NCBI GenBank assembly: GCA_030435675.1
Contig: CM059621.1
Span: 12,958,001 to 13,022,000, forward strand
DNA: 64,000 nucleotides
Origin: Steinernema hermaphroditum
Lineage: Eukaryota; Nematoda; Chromadorea; Rhabditida; Steinernematidae
Direction: 5' to 3'
Shown here: positions 46,381 through 57,712 of the stretch, one piece after another
Numbering within the stretch: position 1 is the stretch's first letter
How the letters are laid out: each line of letters begins with the position of its first letter
Notes under the pieces: model-generated
Databases searched by the model: none
Told to the model about the DNA's origin: nothing
Seen by the model: the letters and a program-made list of their open reading frames with translations, nothing else
Translations under genes and position numbers: made by a program

Positions 46381-49300
46381 TCTAGTCTCGACCGGGAAGT
46401 ACGTAAAATGAAGAGGGAACGATCCCCTTGTATTCGACCCCGTTCCAGTGTCATTTGCAGAAAAGGCCCTCATGGAGCGGTCGTGCACAAAGAAGCAAAA
46501 CTTTTTTGGATTCTATAGAGGATTCTGGAAAAAGTACTTCAATGTATGTCCACCCCGAGCGAAACGTTCGCATCGCAAAAAAACGGCCACCGCATTGAGT
46601 ATTCTGGTGCTTCACACGGAAAATGGGAACCTTTCGCATCGCAAACTCAGCTACCGTGCGCCATTTAAAGGCGTTCCGCAGCCAGTTGGTCATCAGATCC
46701 GGTTCAGCCACCGATCCTCCTCTGCCTTCTACGCTTCCCGCAACTCCGAAGATGTCCGGCGAACAACAGCAGACTGTGGAACTTCGCGAGAAGACGAAGA
46801 TCCGCCAAGAGGCGGATCGCCTCTTCAAGGAGGAGTACGGTATCGAGGTGGGCTCGACGGAAGTGCCGCCGAAGATGGAGCAGCCAGCGGGCGACGCGTC
46901 GGTGAACCTCGTGGCGAACCTGTTCCCCCTCAGGACGCACCAGCAGATGCCGATCTACAGATGGGACGTCGAGATGACTATCGCCCTACGCAACGGAAAG
47001 CAGCTCTCGCTGACGAAGAAGAGCGACTCTGAGTAGGTGTTCCGACCGGGGGCCGACTTAAACCCACTCCATTGCAGCGCTGTCGCCGTGGACCGGAAAC
47101 AGAAGACGCGCTGGATCTTCAAGCGGATGGTGGAGACGAACGCGGCGACCTTCGGGCGTCCCGAGGAGAACTACTACGACCTGGAGGCGACGCTGTTCAC
47201 GCTGAAGGACATCCGCGCAGCGGGCCAGGACGAGCTGAACCTGGTGGTGAACGGCCTGGACGCCGTACTCTTCCAGGGTTCCGCGAGCGCCTCGGTGGTG
47301 CTGCGCAAGGTCACCGACCGCTACGAAGTCAGCCTCACCGACTTCTCGCACCTGACGCGCAACTGCGCCAACGCCGACCTCAGCCACAAGCAGTTCCTCG
47401 AGGTGGCCACCAGCCAGTACCCCCTCATGAGCGATCAGTTCGTCTGCTACCCCGGCGGTGTCAGCTTCGACGTCAACGAGGACGTCACACAGCTGGAAGA
47501 GGGCAAATACCTCGGGCACGGCGTCCAGAAGTCCATCCGCTACATCGAAGGCGCCGACAAGAAGGCCCACGCCGCCATCGCCGTCGATTGTACGTGCTCA
47601 ACCACCACAGACGTCCCTAACTTAGCCTTTTTCAGTGAAGAAGACGGCCTTCCACGCGGAGATCTCGGCACTGGAGTACCTTCAGCGGCAGTCCCGCCAT
47701 GTGTCCGAGTGCTTGCAGCGTGGTCAGAGGCTGCCGCCGGGGGCGTTCGCGCAGACCGGCCCCTGCCGCAAGCTCAAGGGCCTCCGCTGCGTGCTCATCT
47801 ACGCAACGCAGCGTCGCCGCGAGATCGTCATCCACGACGTTGTCAATCAGACCGCCTCTGAGGTCTACTTCGACCTGGAGGGCGGGCAGAAGAAGAGCGT
47901 GGCGCAGTATTTCCGCGAGCGGTACCAGATCCGGCTACAGTACCTTCAAGCGCCACTGGCAGTGGAGAAGAAGCCCGGCAGTCGTGAGCTCTGCTACTAC
48001 CCGCTTGAGTGCATCCGCGTGGTGGAGAACCAGCGCGTGTCCGGCGAGCTCTCGCAGCAGGTCATTCGCGAGGTGATCAAGCACGCGGCTGTGGTGCCGG
48101 CGCAGCGCCAGGCGCAGATCATGGACGCTTTCCAAAATCTTCACCTCCCTGACAGCGCGCACCTGGACAGTGTGGCCACCAGCGTCACCCAGCAGATGCT
48201 GCCTCTGAAGGGTCGCGAGATCCGGAAGCCGACGCTCGTCTACGGCCAGGCCCAGAAGGCGGTGCCACAGAACGGCAAGTGGACGATGCCGGGCCGAGGC
48301 TCCTCTTTCGCCGTCCCCGCGAAGCTCGGTCGCTGGACGTGCATGATGCTGACCACGGAGCGCCAGGACGCCGCACAGCGCATGATGACCGACTTCCTAA
48401 AGAAGTACGTTGCCGAGTGCCGTCAGCGAGGCATGATCGTCGACCAGCCAGTGGAGCCGTACGTGTTGCCGGCCGGCGACTTCGAGCCCGCCATGGACGG
48501 CTTCATGAACGAGGCGCTCAGCGAGTACAAGCTCGACTTCGTGCTCTGCATCCAGGACAAGCCCATCCACGAGCACAGTAGGTCCCCGCCGCACGACGCC
48601 CCTGGCACTTCCTCTTTTAGAGTTCCTCAAGTACCTGGAGCGCAAGTACGGTCTCATCACGCAGGACGTGGCGACGCCGACCGTGCGCCGTTGCCTGGAG
48701 CGCGGTGCTTCCGCCACCATCGAGAACATCGTGCAGAAGACGAACATGAAGCTCGGCGGCCTCAACTACGGTCTCGAAATGAAAAGCCCCAGCGGAAGGG
48801 CCGACGTGCTCGAGCCGACGACGATGTTCGTCGGACTGGGCATGTGTCACTCGAAGCCGCCGAAGCCCGACGCCACCGGCAAAGAACCGCCGCGGCCCGC
48901 CTCCGTCGTCGGCTTCGCTGCTAACGTGCTCGCGCAGTCGTTCGCCTTCATCGGCGACTACTTCTACCAGGCGGCCGACCGCGACGAGAAGATCTTCTCC
49001 ATCGTGCCCATCGTCACGCGCCTCCTGACGCAATGGTGCGAGCACCACAGCGGTCAGATGCCCAAGAACATCGTCTTCTTCCGCAATGGCGGCTCCGAGG
49101 GTCAGTACCAGCTGATCCTGAAGTACGAAGTGCCGCTCATCCGCTTCGCCATCGACGAGTTCCGCCAGAAGAGCGCCGTGCAGCAGCATTTCGAAACGAA
49201 GGTCGTCGTCGTCGTCGCCACCAAGCGCCACAACGTCCGCTTCTTCAAGACCAACATCCGCCGCGACGGCCGCGCACCCGAGCAGAATCTGCAGCCCGGC

Positions 49301-52300
49301 ATTGCCATCGACTCCACCGTCACGCACCCCGTCTTCTCCGAGTTCTTCGTCAACTCGCACACCACCCTCCAGGGCACCGGGCGAACGCCCCGCTACACGG
49401 TGCTCTACAACGAGAGCGGCTTCAAGCTCGGCCAGCTCGAGCACATCGTTTACGCGCTCAGCCACGGCCACCAGATCGTCAACCTCACCACCTCCCTCCC
49501 CACGCCCGCCTACATCGCTAACGACTACGCCGAGCGCGGCATGGCCGTTCTCAACCAGTTCCTCTTCAACCACGCCGACGTGTCCCGTGACGCCTACGAC
49601 ACCTTCAACAAGGAGCTCACATTCGCCGCCATGGACCCCGAGTCCCTCTTCCACCGCTGCCGCGTCAACGCCTGAGCGCTCCTCCTCAGGCAACTAGGCT
49701 TCCTTTGTCCCGTTAATCTTTGCGTGCACTTCGTAAATCTCTATCAATAAACCCATCGTGTTAAACTCGGCGTCTTCTTGATCTCCCAGCACAGAACACA
49801 GCATTGACCTTCGCATCTTCCTTAACCAGGCAATAAATATAAAAACATCCACTTTACAATATCACATATTTAAATTAATACGAATTTAGGCAACGACGGC
49901 GGCGACCAGTTCCGAAACCGCGTTGTCTTCTGAGCGGACGATCAGGTTCATATTGACCGTCTGATCCTGGGGGTCCAAGGCGAGCCTCACACGCGAGAGG
50001 ATTTCGATGCCGCCACGGAATTGTCCGGCCAGGAGAAGCGTGTGCGACGACTTGCCCTCAGGAACCCTGTCCGATCGTTCGCACGCTCCTAGTCCTATGC
50101 ACTTGATGAGATTGGCAACTGCTTCTGGCAATGTCGCCTGGTTGGGCAGGCTGAATGTTTCGTCGACTTCGTTTTCTGTGCCCAGCTGATCCCAAGCCGC
50201 GGAGAAGTTGGCCTTCGAGAAGGGCTGAATGTGGTCCGACACACTGATATCTAGATCTTCCAGCTACAAATAAGCAACATCATTAGTAGTTAGCAGACTG
50301 ATGCCAACCGCGTAAGTGTCATCGTAATGTTCATCTGATTCTGGCTCGCCCGTGGTCGGGTCCACATCTTTCACTTGGAACTTCAACGTTGTGGTGAAAG
50401 AGCCCGTGATGCCTCCGTCGTCCGGCATTCCCAGGAGAATGTACGTTGTGCCCTTCACGGAATACGGCAGCGCGGCGAGTGGTATCGTCCGCTCAATGAC
50501 CCATCCGGCATCGTCAGTGGGCTCCAGTTCCACCATAACGTTCTCCAGCAACTGATCATTGAGCGTATTGCAGCAATCGAACTGCAGCACAATGTGGTTT
50601 CCGAATGTGTGCTTGATACAGGTTACTGAATATTCGGTTTCTGCCTCAGTGAGTTCAATTGGCGAAGACGATTTAAACAACGGGCCGATGTGGCTGAATT
50701 GAGGAACTGCAGCAAGCTGTTCTAAACAATACGAATCGGTGCTGGTCCTGTAAACGTTGCTCTTACCGGCGTAGATATCCTGTCGAGACGCTTTCTTCTC
50801 TTCTTTCTTGGCGGCGGCAGCTGAAGGCGTCGAGACACCAGCGTCCACAGAGAGTGACGAACGCTTGCGATCGGCGGCAGATGTTATCGGGACGGACGAC
50901 ACGGGCACTTGCTTCAAATCGAAGGGCTTCGAGAAATCGTTGCCATGAACATAGGCTTCCAAGCAGCGTTCGAGTCCTTGCACCGAGACTTGCAAATTGT
51001 TGGAGACGTAGTTCGAGATGACGTTCTGCTGGTTGGTCCTCAGGGTGGTTAGATAGTAGGTGGCGCGATCGCGGACTTCGTCGTCGTTGTCCAGCTTGCA
51101 ACGGCTCAGCAGGACTTCGATGCTTGGACGGAGCTGAGGACAGGAAGCTCCCAACTTCGCCAGCGCGGTAACTGCAGCAGCTCGCACACGGGTCTTCTCG
51201 AGTATGACGCGGTTGTAGATGTAGCGAATGTAGCGTTGCGGATTCGATGTTGAGGCAGCTTCTTTTCCGAGCAGGTGCAGTACTTTGGCGGCCAACGCAG
51301 AGTGTTCGCAGTCCTCGATGAATTCGCACAGATGCATCAGGCCGTACTCCTTCGCCTCGGTGTTCTCCTCAATGATTGTGATGATTGTGTTGACGATCGC
51401 CTTCTTGAACTCAAATCCGCCATCGTCGCGAAGCATTTTAGACAGGAAGTTCATCATGGTTGCATGTTTGCGCGGGTAGCGAACACACAGCGACCGGATA
51501 GCTTCAATGACGACGATCTTAAAACATCTCATCAACTCCAAGTTACCAATCACACAACCCCACCTTGAATTCATCACTGATTTCCGACACAAATGAGCTA
51601 ATCTGCTTCATCAGACGCTCAACGGAAGATTCGCCACCAGTTTTCAACAACGTGGTAATGGCCAAAGTGGCGATCGAGCGATTTTGGTCCGTAATAAGCG
51701 TTTCGAGGTCGACGTTGCAGTTGATGACCACTTCTGGGTGCGTCGTTGAAATCTTGTTCAGGGTGCGCACAGCGGCAAAGCGGAGTGATGGCTTTGGTGA
51801 TGAGAGGTAGGACTGCAGTGTGCTCACAGCTGTGGATAAGTCACTTCCGGATGTTTTCGGAAGATTCACCAAAGCGGAGGCAGCTTCGTACACGACCATT
51901 TCACTCCTGTTGCGAAGACATGAGTTGATGAAGCCATACAATGGGTGGTCAGATCCCGAATCGTCCTCGGCGATCAGCTTGGCGGCAATTCTGATCAAAT
52001 AGCACAGCGCCAGTGGTGACCGCAATCCACTCTTACTGTACTTCTGCACAAGTTTGTTGACTGCAAGGCGGTCGGAGCTGCGGATGTGATAAAGCAGCAC
52101 AAGTGCGTGGTACTGCACCATCGGATTGTCGTGGGAAACGGCTTCCTGGATCTCGTTGGCCCATCTCCGAATGACTTCTGGGCTCTGCTTCAGCAAGTGA
52201 ACTGAAGACACCAGAGCAGCCGACGCGACAGCAGAAGATTTGTCGACGATGGCCTGCTTCATGTAGCGCTCAATAGCTTGCAGCATCCCGCTGTCAGTAA

Positions 52301-52368
52301 TTCTGCATAAAGCGCGAATCGCCGGAGCTCTGTACAGCTCCTCGCGGCCAGTCATGTCCTTGGTCAGA
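46381..52368 (-). repeat. Right arm of the 6-kb palindrome
   Basis: This is the inverted copy of 34046-40033, starting with TCTAGTCTCGACC at 46381. It carries the right Argonaute and exons 3-6 of the right coatomer gene in mirror order. The spacer between arms is 40034-46380, 6347 bp. Differences from the left arm are concentrated in the last few hundred bases (above about 51.9 kb). Confidence 0.95.
46752..49675 (+). CDS. Worm-type Argonaute, slicer-degenerate, right-arm copy
   Basis: Exons 46752-47032, 47078-47589, 47636-48577 and 48621-49675 are exact mirror positions of the left-arm gene, and the 929-residue products show no difference I could find. The PAZ and PIWI layout is therefore the same. 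So is the loss of slicer residues (GLGMCHS, FRNG and PAYIAND in place of the DxDH set). The start region differs only in its outside neighbour: upstream lies the divergent kinesin start 529 bp away, whereas the left copy faces an esterase-like gene. Identity that includes introns means either very recent duplication or continuing gene conversion. Two identical copies double the dosage of one small-RNA effector. Confidence 0.9.
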
Positions 52369-52773
52369 CTAAGAAGAGTCGCACGTAAGATTCATTAAAA
52401 CTGGGACAGCTACCTTGAGGTGACAATGATGACATCGTCGGCGAGCTTGCATAGGCACTGGATTGCCAAGTACACCAGGCGCCGCAGAGCTCCATCTTTG
52501 CTCTGGAAGAGTTTTGTGACGCCGAAGAAGCACTCGGTTGCTTCGGTGCGTCCGATAGTCTCGCCCTGGAGCAGCATGTAGATAACCTTGCTGATGATCA
52601 GGCGGCATTTCTTCACGTTGATCGGCGTTTCGCTGAAAGCTCTCGCCTGCAAATAAACACTGAATGAGAACTTATGATTGAGCTCAGTATACCTCTTGTA
52701 GAACGGCAGTCTTATCGAGGTTCGCGAACGGGTTTCCGGCACCAGCTTCCTCGTCTTTCTTATCGCGCTTCAT
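49886..52773 (-). CDS. COPG1: Coatomer subunit gamma, right-arm copy (probably the ancestral form)
   Basis: This 886-residue COPI subunit has exons 52693-52773, 52414-52646, 51564-52368, 50767-51517, 50309-50721 and 49886-50263. It keeps residues typical of the family where the left copy has changed: [12 protein letters not shown] at the N-terminus (human KKDEESGGGSNPF), [42 protein letters not shown]. From about 51.9 kb inward the two proteins differ at one residue noticed (Glu here, Lys on the left, in TEAKEYG). The 5' exons and introns 1-2 are not homogenised with the left copy. The ATG lies seven bases after a TATTTCAG acceptor. This copy is the better candidate for the housekeeping COPI function. 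Confidence 0.93.
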
Positions 52774-52880
52774 CGCTGACCTGAAATACAGAAAATTGCG
52801 TAAACTGTTTTGATGTTATTCAGCCGAAGTCTAACGCGCTACAGACTAATAGAAATCGACGAACAAGAAGTTCGATAAAA

Positions 52881-53105
52881 TTACTCGAAAGAAACGCCTT
52901 TTCCATTGTCGTGGAGAACATCCGAAATTCGACCGCTCGCTCCGTGGCTGATTTGTGTGACGTGGTCGCAGAGCGCCTTCGTGGACAGGTCCTTCCTGTC
53001 GAGACGCAAGACACGACATGTCTCGTCGGAGAGTCGGGAGTAGGTCTGGTCTCGCTTGCAGCTCTTGTCTGATGTGGTCTCGTCTGTGCTCTCGTGTGAT
53101 CTGCT
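52881..53105 (-). other. Orphan open frame without ATG
   Basis: A 74-codon open stretch reads DETTSDKSCKRDQTYSRLS, then CRVLRLDRKDLSTKALCDHV and ISHGASGRISDVL, and stops at 52881. The composition looks protein-like, but there is no ATG in frame and no clear donor exon. It lies 108 bp upstream of the right coatomer start on the same strand. It may be a terminal exon of an unseen gene, or chance. Confidence 0.2.
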
Positions 53106-53308
53106 TCATTGGTGATTCTTTACTGATACATTGCTGTTTCAGTGTTTTGAGCCGTCGGGTTGTCTGTCCTTAATTAGTCTAGTTCTCGGCTAACACATTC
53201 CAGTTACCCTTTTCGTGTTTTCAGAAACATTCTTTGTGCGTTTATTAAACCATATGACAAATTACAAGTTAAAGCAGGTCCACATTTTTATCGCGGTCGA
53301 TTTCTGAG

Positions 53309-53540
53309 TTAGTTGGCTTGGTCGCGCATGAAGCAATACCACAATGCGTGGATCAAGGCGGGCAGCCAGAAAATGAAGAGAAGGATTATGTTGAGGCAAA
53401 CGTGGAAGCTGCACTCCCGGTTGTGGTACCAAATGGCGAGGGGCTGAAAGATTCGACGGATGAGGCCAGTTTTCATCGCTTACCGGGAGAACAAGGATGA
53501 GAATGATTTCAATGATCTTATCGTTGTCGGATTGGGGCAT
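53309..53540 (-). CDS. PMP3/UPF0057-type proteolipid, copy 1
   Basis: Exons 53484-53540 and 53309-53443 encode 63 residues with two membrane helices: [17 protein letters not shown] and [22 protein letters not shown]. The hairpin with a central polar HNRECSF turn, and the closing [10 protein letters not shown] (like PGVIHAFYIV), mark the small PMP3/YqaE proteolipid family. Members sit in the plasma membrane and affect ion balance or membrane potential in fungi and plants. The single 40-nt intron lies after LVLP, just before the conserved PLA turn. Confidence 0.8.
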
Positions 53541-53845
53541 GGCTTTGCGTCTATTCTATTCTAAACTGAATAAATAAGGGCACTTTTAGGGAACGAACGT
53601 GTAGAAATCGCGAGCAACACATGACCAACGCCTTTGAGAAGCGGGGCAGAAATACAAAATGGCGAGGGGCTTCGGATGTGGATGACAGATGCATTCCATG
53701 ATTCACATAATGGTTGTGGGGGCGTTTGCTAGGGCATTCGACGTTGTGATTCAACGGGAATGCATTGACCGCTGACTCACTGCTTCTTCTATGTGTACAG
53801 CGCTCCAATGAGAGACTGTAACACAAGATGGAAAGATCCCTTTAT

Positions 53846-54095
53846 TCAGCGAGCCGCCGGCCCCCGAGCGTTTTTGTGACACATACAACAGTAGATCAGT
53901 GCGTAAAGAAAGCCCGGAATGTAGAAGAACGCCGTCACAACGAAGCAGAGGTAGACATGGATATTGCACTCTTTGGCGTGGTACCAAATGCCGAGGCACT
54001 TAAATAAAGTGTAAGAAGTATAAAGCAAGGAGCAAGTTGGAACGTACCGGGTAGAAGATGATCAGCAATACTTCAAGGACATCGACCTGGCCCAT
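53846..54095 (-). CDS. PMP3/UPF0057-type proteolipid, copy 2
   Basis: Exons 54048-54095 and 53846-53998 encode 66 residues: VLEVLLIIFYP, then LGIWYHAKECNIHVYL and VVTAFFYIPGFLYALIYCC. The architecture and intron position match copy 1, so the two are tandem paralogues. The tail is basic and Cys-rich (CCMCHKNARG). The stop codon TGA overlaps the poly(A) signal AATAAA (minus strand, 53841-53846), giving an extremely short 3' UTR. A short decayed stretch like exon 2 near 53660 hints at a third, lost copy. Confidence 0.78.
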
Positions 54096-54502
54096 CTTAG
54101 TTTACTTCCTTCGGGATCTGGGACTAGTGACGCGCGAGGTACGACCGATCAGCCTCTGGGCAGGAGAACTGATTGTGCATTGAAAGGGGCGATCGGTCAG
54201 TGTGTGCAAATCGATTAGAAGCCAGAATTAGAGACTACGCAGTCTAGACAGAATCGGCGGACAGCGGTAGATCTTCTCGAAAAGACCTGAATTATTTCTG
54301 AGACGTCCATCGGAGTTGCGTTTTGTGGGTACTGTAGCGCCCAAACAACATCAAAAGCGACTCAGATCCCGAAGCGATCGTGCTGATTTCTCGTAGGGAA
54401 ACAGTAATTTTTGAAATTTGTGTTTGTTCGGAATGTCCTGAGCAGCCTCTCTGTTTTTGGATCAGGTGGTTCGATTACCTGCTGTATCGCACCTGTTTGG
54501 AA

Positions 54503-56711
54503 ATGATTGACTACGAAAGGTTGGACAAGGAGTTCAACGAGCACTGTGAACGAGAACCGATCGTTGTAAGTTATTTTGTGTTTTTTAAAACGGAAACAGT
54601 TCCGAAAGGAACTCCCGGTTTCGAGAGATTGTAACCGCCGGGTTTCTTTTGTTTAATTGTGATTATTTAGGACGATGAGATAGAAGAGGTGTTGCCGTTG
54701 TTCGCTAAGGCGGACCATATCAGCATGCGAGATGATGTTCTCGAGAACTGCACCACTCAGGTAAGGGAGTGGTGACCTTTTGCAAAGCAATGCATGTGCT
54801 TTTCAGTTCCAAATCGTCTTCAAGAAAGCCCCTCTATCCGTGTTAAAGAGGCTCTTTATGAAATGCGTCGCACATTCTCCGATGACGGCCGGAACTCTGA
54901 GAGTAAGATTCTCATGGTCTCCCCCACTATTACAAGCAGGCTGTTCTAGGTGCTTCGCCTCACACATAAAGCCGTTGATTTGAGGCTTGGCGAATTCTCT
55001 GCGTACGTGGGCCTGTTTAGATGGCTTGCGAAGCAGCCCGAAGTCGACTTGTCCCAGGAAGCCACATATCAAAGCTTCTGCAACTTGGTGTCCAACATCA
55101 CCAAATGTTACGACGACGGAGTGCAGAAAGTTGAGCTTGAAGTATGCAAGGCGACGGAACTGATTGGCTCGTTTGTACTCCCACTCGTTTTTGACGACTC
55201 GGACCATGTGCGCCTTATCGCGCTGGAGATTATGAGCCGCGTTTTCACGATGGGTTCAATGGGCAAACGTGCACGTATTGCTTGGACGAACGACGAACGG
55301 CCAGAGTCGGTGAATCCTGGACTTCTCGCCTTTCTGTTCTTGTGCATCCTACAAAGCGACTACACCAAGGGAAACCTGAAGTATCGTAGCCAGTTGCTTA
55401 CAGCTCTCGAGTGCTTAGGCGATCGCCTGAAAGGTAAGAGAGTATCAATACATGGGTGAAACTGTTGGGTACTTTAGCGGACGCGTATCGCATTCCGGAG
55501 AAGTACACCACTATAATTCGCACTAAATTGAGCAAGTGTGAGTGGATGGTTACGTTCGCCTTTGTCAAGTGGTTCAAAGAAGTTTTGAGCGTTTCTCTGC
55601 GTCCAGAGGTGCATAAGACTGATTTAGTCGTTTGTGTTAAATCCCCCTTTTACAGGTTCCCGTTGGTATGATCAGAGTGCTCGGTAGGGAGGCCGTGGAT
55701 AAGTTCTTCGTGCTGAACAAACCGAACATAAGTACCAACGATGAAATTGTTGACTCCATGGTGGCTTTGTTCGACTTGTCGTATTTCCACCCACCGTTGG
55801 CCAGGCAGTTGCTTCATACAGGTTCGTTCAAATACTAAATGAGCCACTCACATATGCATATTCTAGAAAAGGAACTACACATCGATTATTACACACCTGA
55901 ACTGGGAATGAGAATCGCGAAAGCCTTCGTAGTTTCTACCGAGAAGTTTTTGCACGATTGCTGTGGTGTTGACAGTCTTCGCTATGTACTGGAACCTTAC
56001 GATTGGGTGATCTCTCTAATCGACCCGCCCCGTGACTATCGCGGTATGTATGACGGGCCCATGAACAGCATAGTGCACTACGCTCTTCGCTCACTGGAAT
56101 CGTTCATGATTATCCTTGATGCTGCCTGCGATTCAATCGCGGACTCACACGCTGTCAAATCTCCGAAGACGAAAGCGACTCTTTTCAAATTTGCTGTGGA
56201 GTTCCTCCAAATACACATTCGTGATAATATGACTGAAGTTGAAAACTTGGCCTTACAAATTTCACCTCCTCCACCATTTGCAGAGTACGTGCTATTCGTT
56301 CTGCCGTTTAATGACATTTGATTTTAGGTGGGCTACAGCAAAAATGACAGCATGGACTGTGTTCCACGCCGTGGGCAATCATCTGCAGCGAATTCGCTCA
56401 TTGCGGGACATCGATCCAGTGAGTGAAATTCATTGTGTCGTGTGAATTCTAATTCTTAAAGTCTTAGTATGGTAGCGAGGCGTTCGGCAAAATGTTAGCG
56501 CTCCTGACAAATTCTATGAAAGAGCTTGGCGACTTAATTAGCAAAACAGAAAAGGCACGTGAGAATGCAGCCAGGGAACGAGAGGAATCGAGGGTAAGCA
56601 GAGAAAATCGGAGCATGTTCCATTTCATCAAATTTGGAATTTCAGAAGTACAGAACCTTTTACGGGTACGCTCAACCGCGCCAAAACGACAAAGGAAGGA
56701 AGAAGTTCTAG
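54503..56711 (+). CDS. Large alpha-helical protein, unidentified
   Basis: Ten exons (54503-54565, 54671-54760, 54807-54902, 54950-55433, 55478-55608, 55656-55821, 55867-56284, 56328-56418, 56468-56593, 56646-56711) join in one 576-residue frame, which strongly supports a real gene. The sequence is almost all amphipathic helices, for example VELEVCKATELIGSFVLPLV and SLESFMIILDAACDSIADSH, as in ARM/HEAT-like scaffolds. A Glu/Lys/Arg helix (KTEKARENAAREREESR) and a basic tail (RQNDKGRKKF) close it. It has no signal peptide or membrane segment. I do not recognise the family. It is convergent with the small basic protein gene, 136 bp between stops. Confidence 0.7.
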
Positions 56712-56847
56712 AATAGCCGCAACGCTGGTGCGAAATTACGCTGATAATACCGGTGTGTAAATACGGGAATTTTTATTGTGCTTGTAAACTCAATTAAAAA
56801 TAGCGACTTTGCCAGTTATGGAATGTTAGTCGGCGTCGTCACAAGCT

Positions 56848-57264
56848 CTAGTCGGAGTCATCACCCGCCTTGCGGTCCTTGAATTCCTTCAGACGCTCCT
56901 GAAACATTTTAGATTTGAAGGATTTTCGGATATGTTGGGAACGTACGCGAAGTTGGTCGGCGCTGAACTGAGGTCCTCCACGCAGTCTCGATTGGCGCTT
57001 CGATTTCGGGATGGTGGGCGCCCACAAGCTAAAGAGCATTAGGAACAAGCGGCAAACATTCAGAACTTACAGGTTGCGACCATTGATGTCGACCAGGCGC
57101 GGTTTGCCGTTTTCTGGCGTCTTGAATCCAGGGCGGCACTGAATATCCATTTGCAACTTGCGACTGGCGGGCTGCCCAGGAGCGACCGATTGCTCACTGG
57201 ATCGTTTGCAATCAATGTGCTGTTTACTCGACTGGCCGTTTGCAGACGAGTCTAGTAGACACAT
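56848..57264 (-). CDS. Small basic protein, unknown
   Basis: Exons 57071-57264 and 56848-57028 give 124 residues. If a 48-nt in-frame intron at 56899-56946 (GTACGT to TTTCAG) is also removed, the product is 108 residues. It is rich in Lys, Arg, Ser and Gln (PKSKRQSRLRGG, QERLKEFKDRK) with an acidic end (DDSD). No domain was recognised; nucleic-acid binding is possible from charge alone. The ATG at 57264 is the first in frame. Confidence 0.5.
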
Positions 57265-57360
57265 GTTTGCAATGTTTTACCCTACAAAGAAAAAAAATAA
57301 AAATGTCTCGGAGGAGTCCAATCAACACAGTTCTTCAGCCTGGGGCGGAATTATTCGTCA

Positions 57361-57423
57361 CTGACCGGGGTCGAACCTGCGACCCTGAGCGCGCCGAGTC
57401 ACTGCGCTTGCAATGAGCCACCC
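57361..57423 (-). repeat. tRNA-derived sequence (SINE head or tRNA relic)
   Basis: On the minus strand an A-box-like TGGCTCATTGC is followed about 35 bp later by a perfect B box GGTTCGACCCC. A clean cloverleaf with anticodon stem cannot be drawn. This fits a decayed tRNA or the Pol III promoter of a SINE-like element. Confidence 0.45.
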
Positions 57424-57712
57424 GCACATATCATGTGGAAAGTTGCTTTGCCTCTATATATTGATGCTGAGCACACTACTAATGGCCGACCTTTTCGACA
57501 CCTTTTCATAGCTTCTGTTCTTTGATTTTTTATTTTTTTTGTAAGTTGAGTTTGAGTCACCTTTTCAAGAAGGTAAGGTCATCTTTCCGCGTCGCATTGC
57601 TTAGTCCAGGCGATGCAAATGTGGCAAAAGTACGCGTCGCCTTTGATACGACCCAACATATGGCGACGTAGTCGACGTTTTGCGCCAGTTTCAACTTTCC
57701 GAGCTCTGCAGA

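Noticed and set aside
34046..52368. Palindrome as a simple assembly duplication
   Set aside because: It cannot be excluded without reads, but the diverged outer ends, differing 5' exons and distinct flanks show that two real loci exist.
53640..53690. A third PMP3-like gene
   Set aside because: Only the exon-2 start (PLAI-like codons) is recognisable; frame and helices are lost, so at most a relic.
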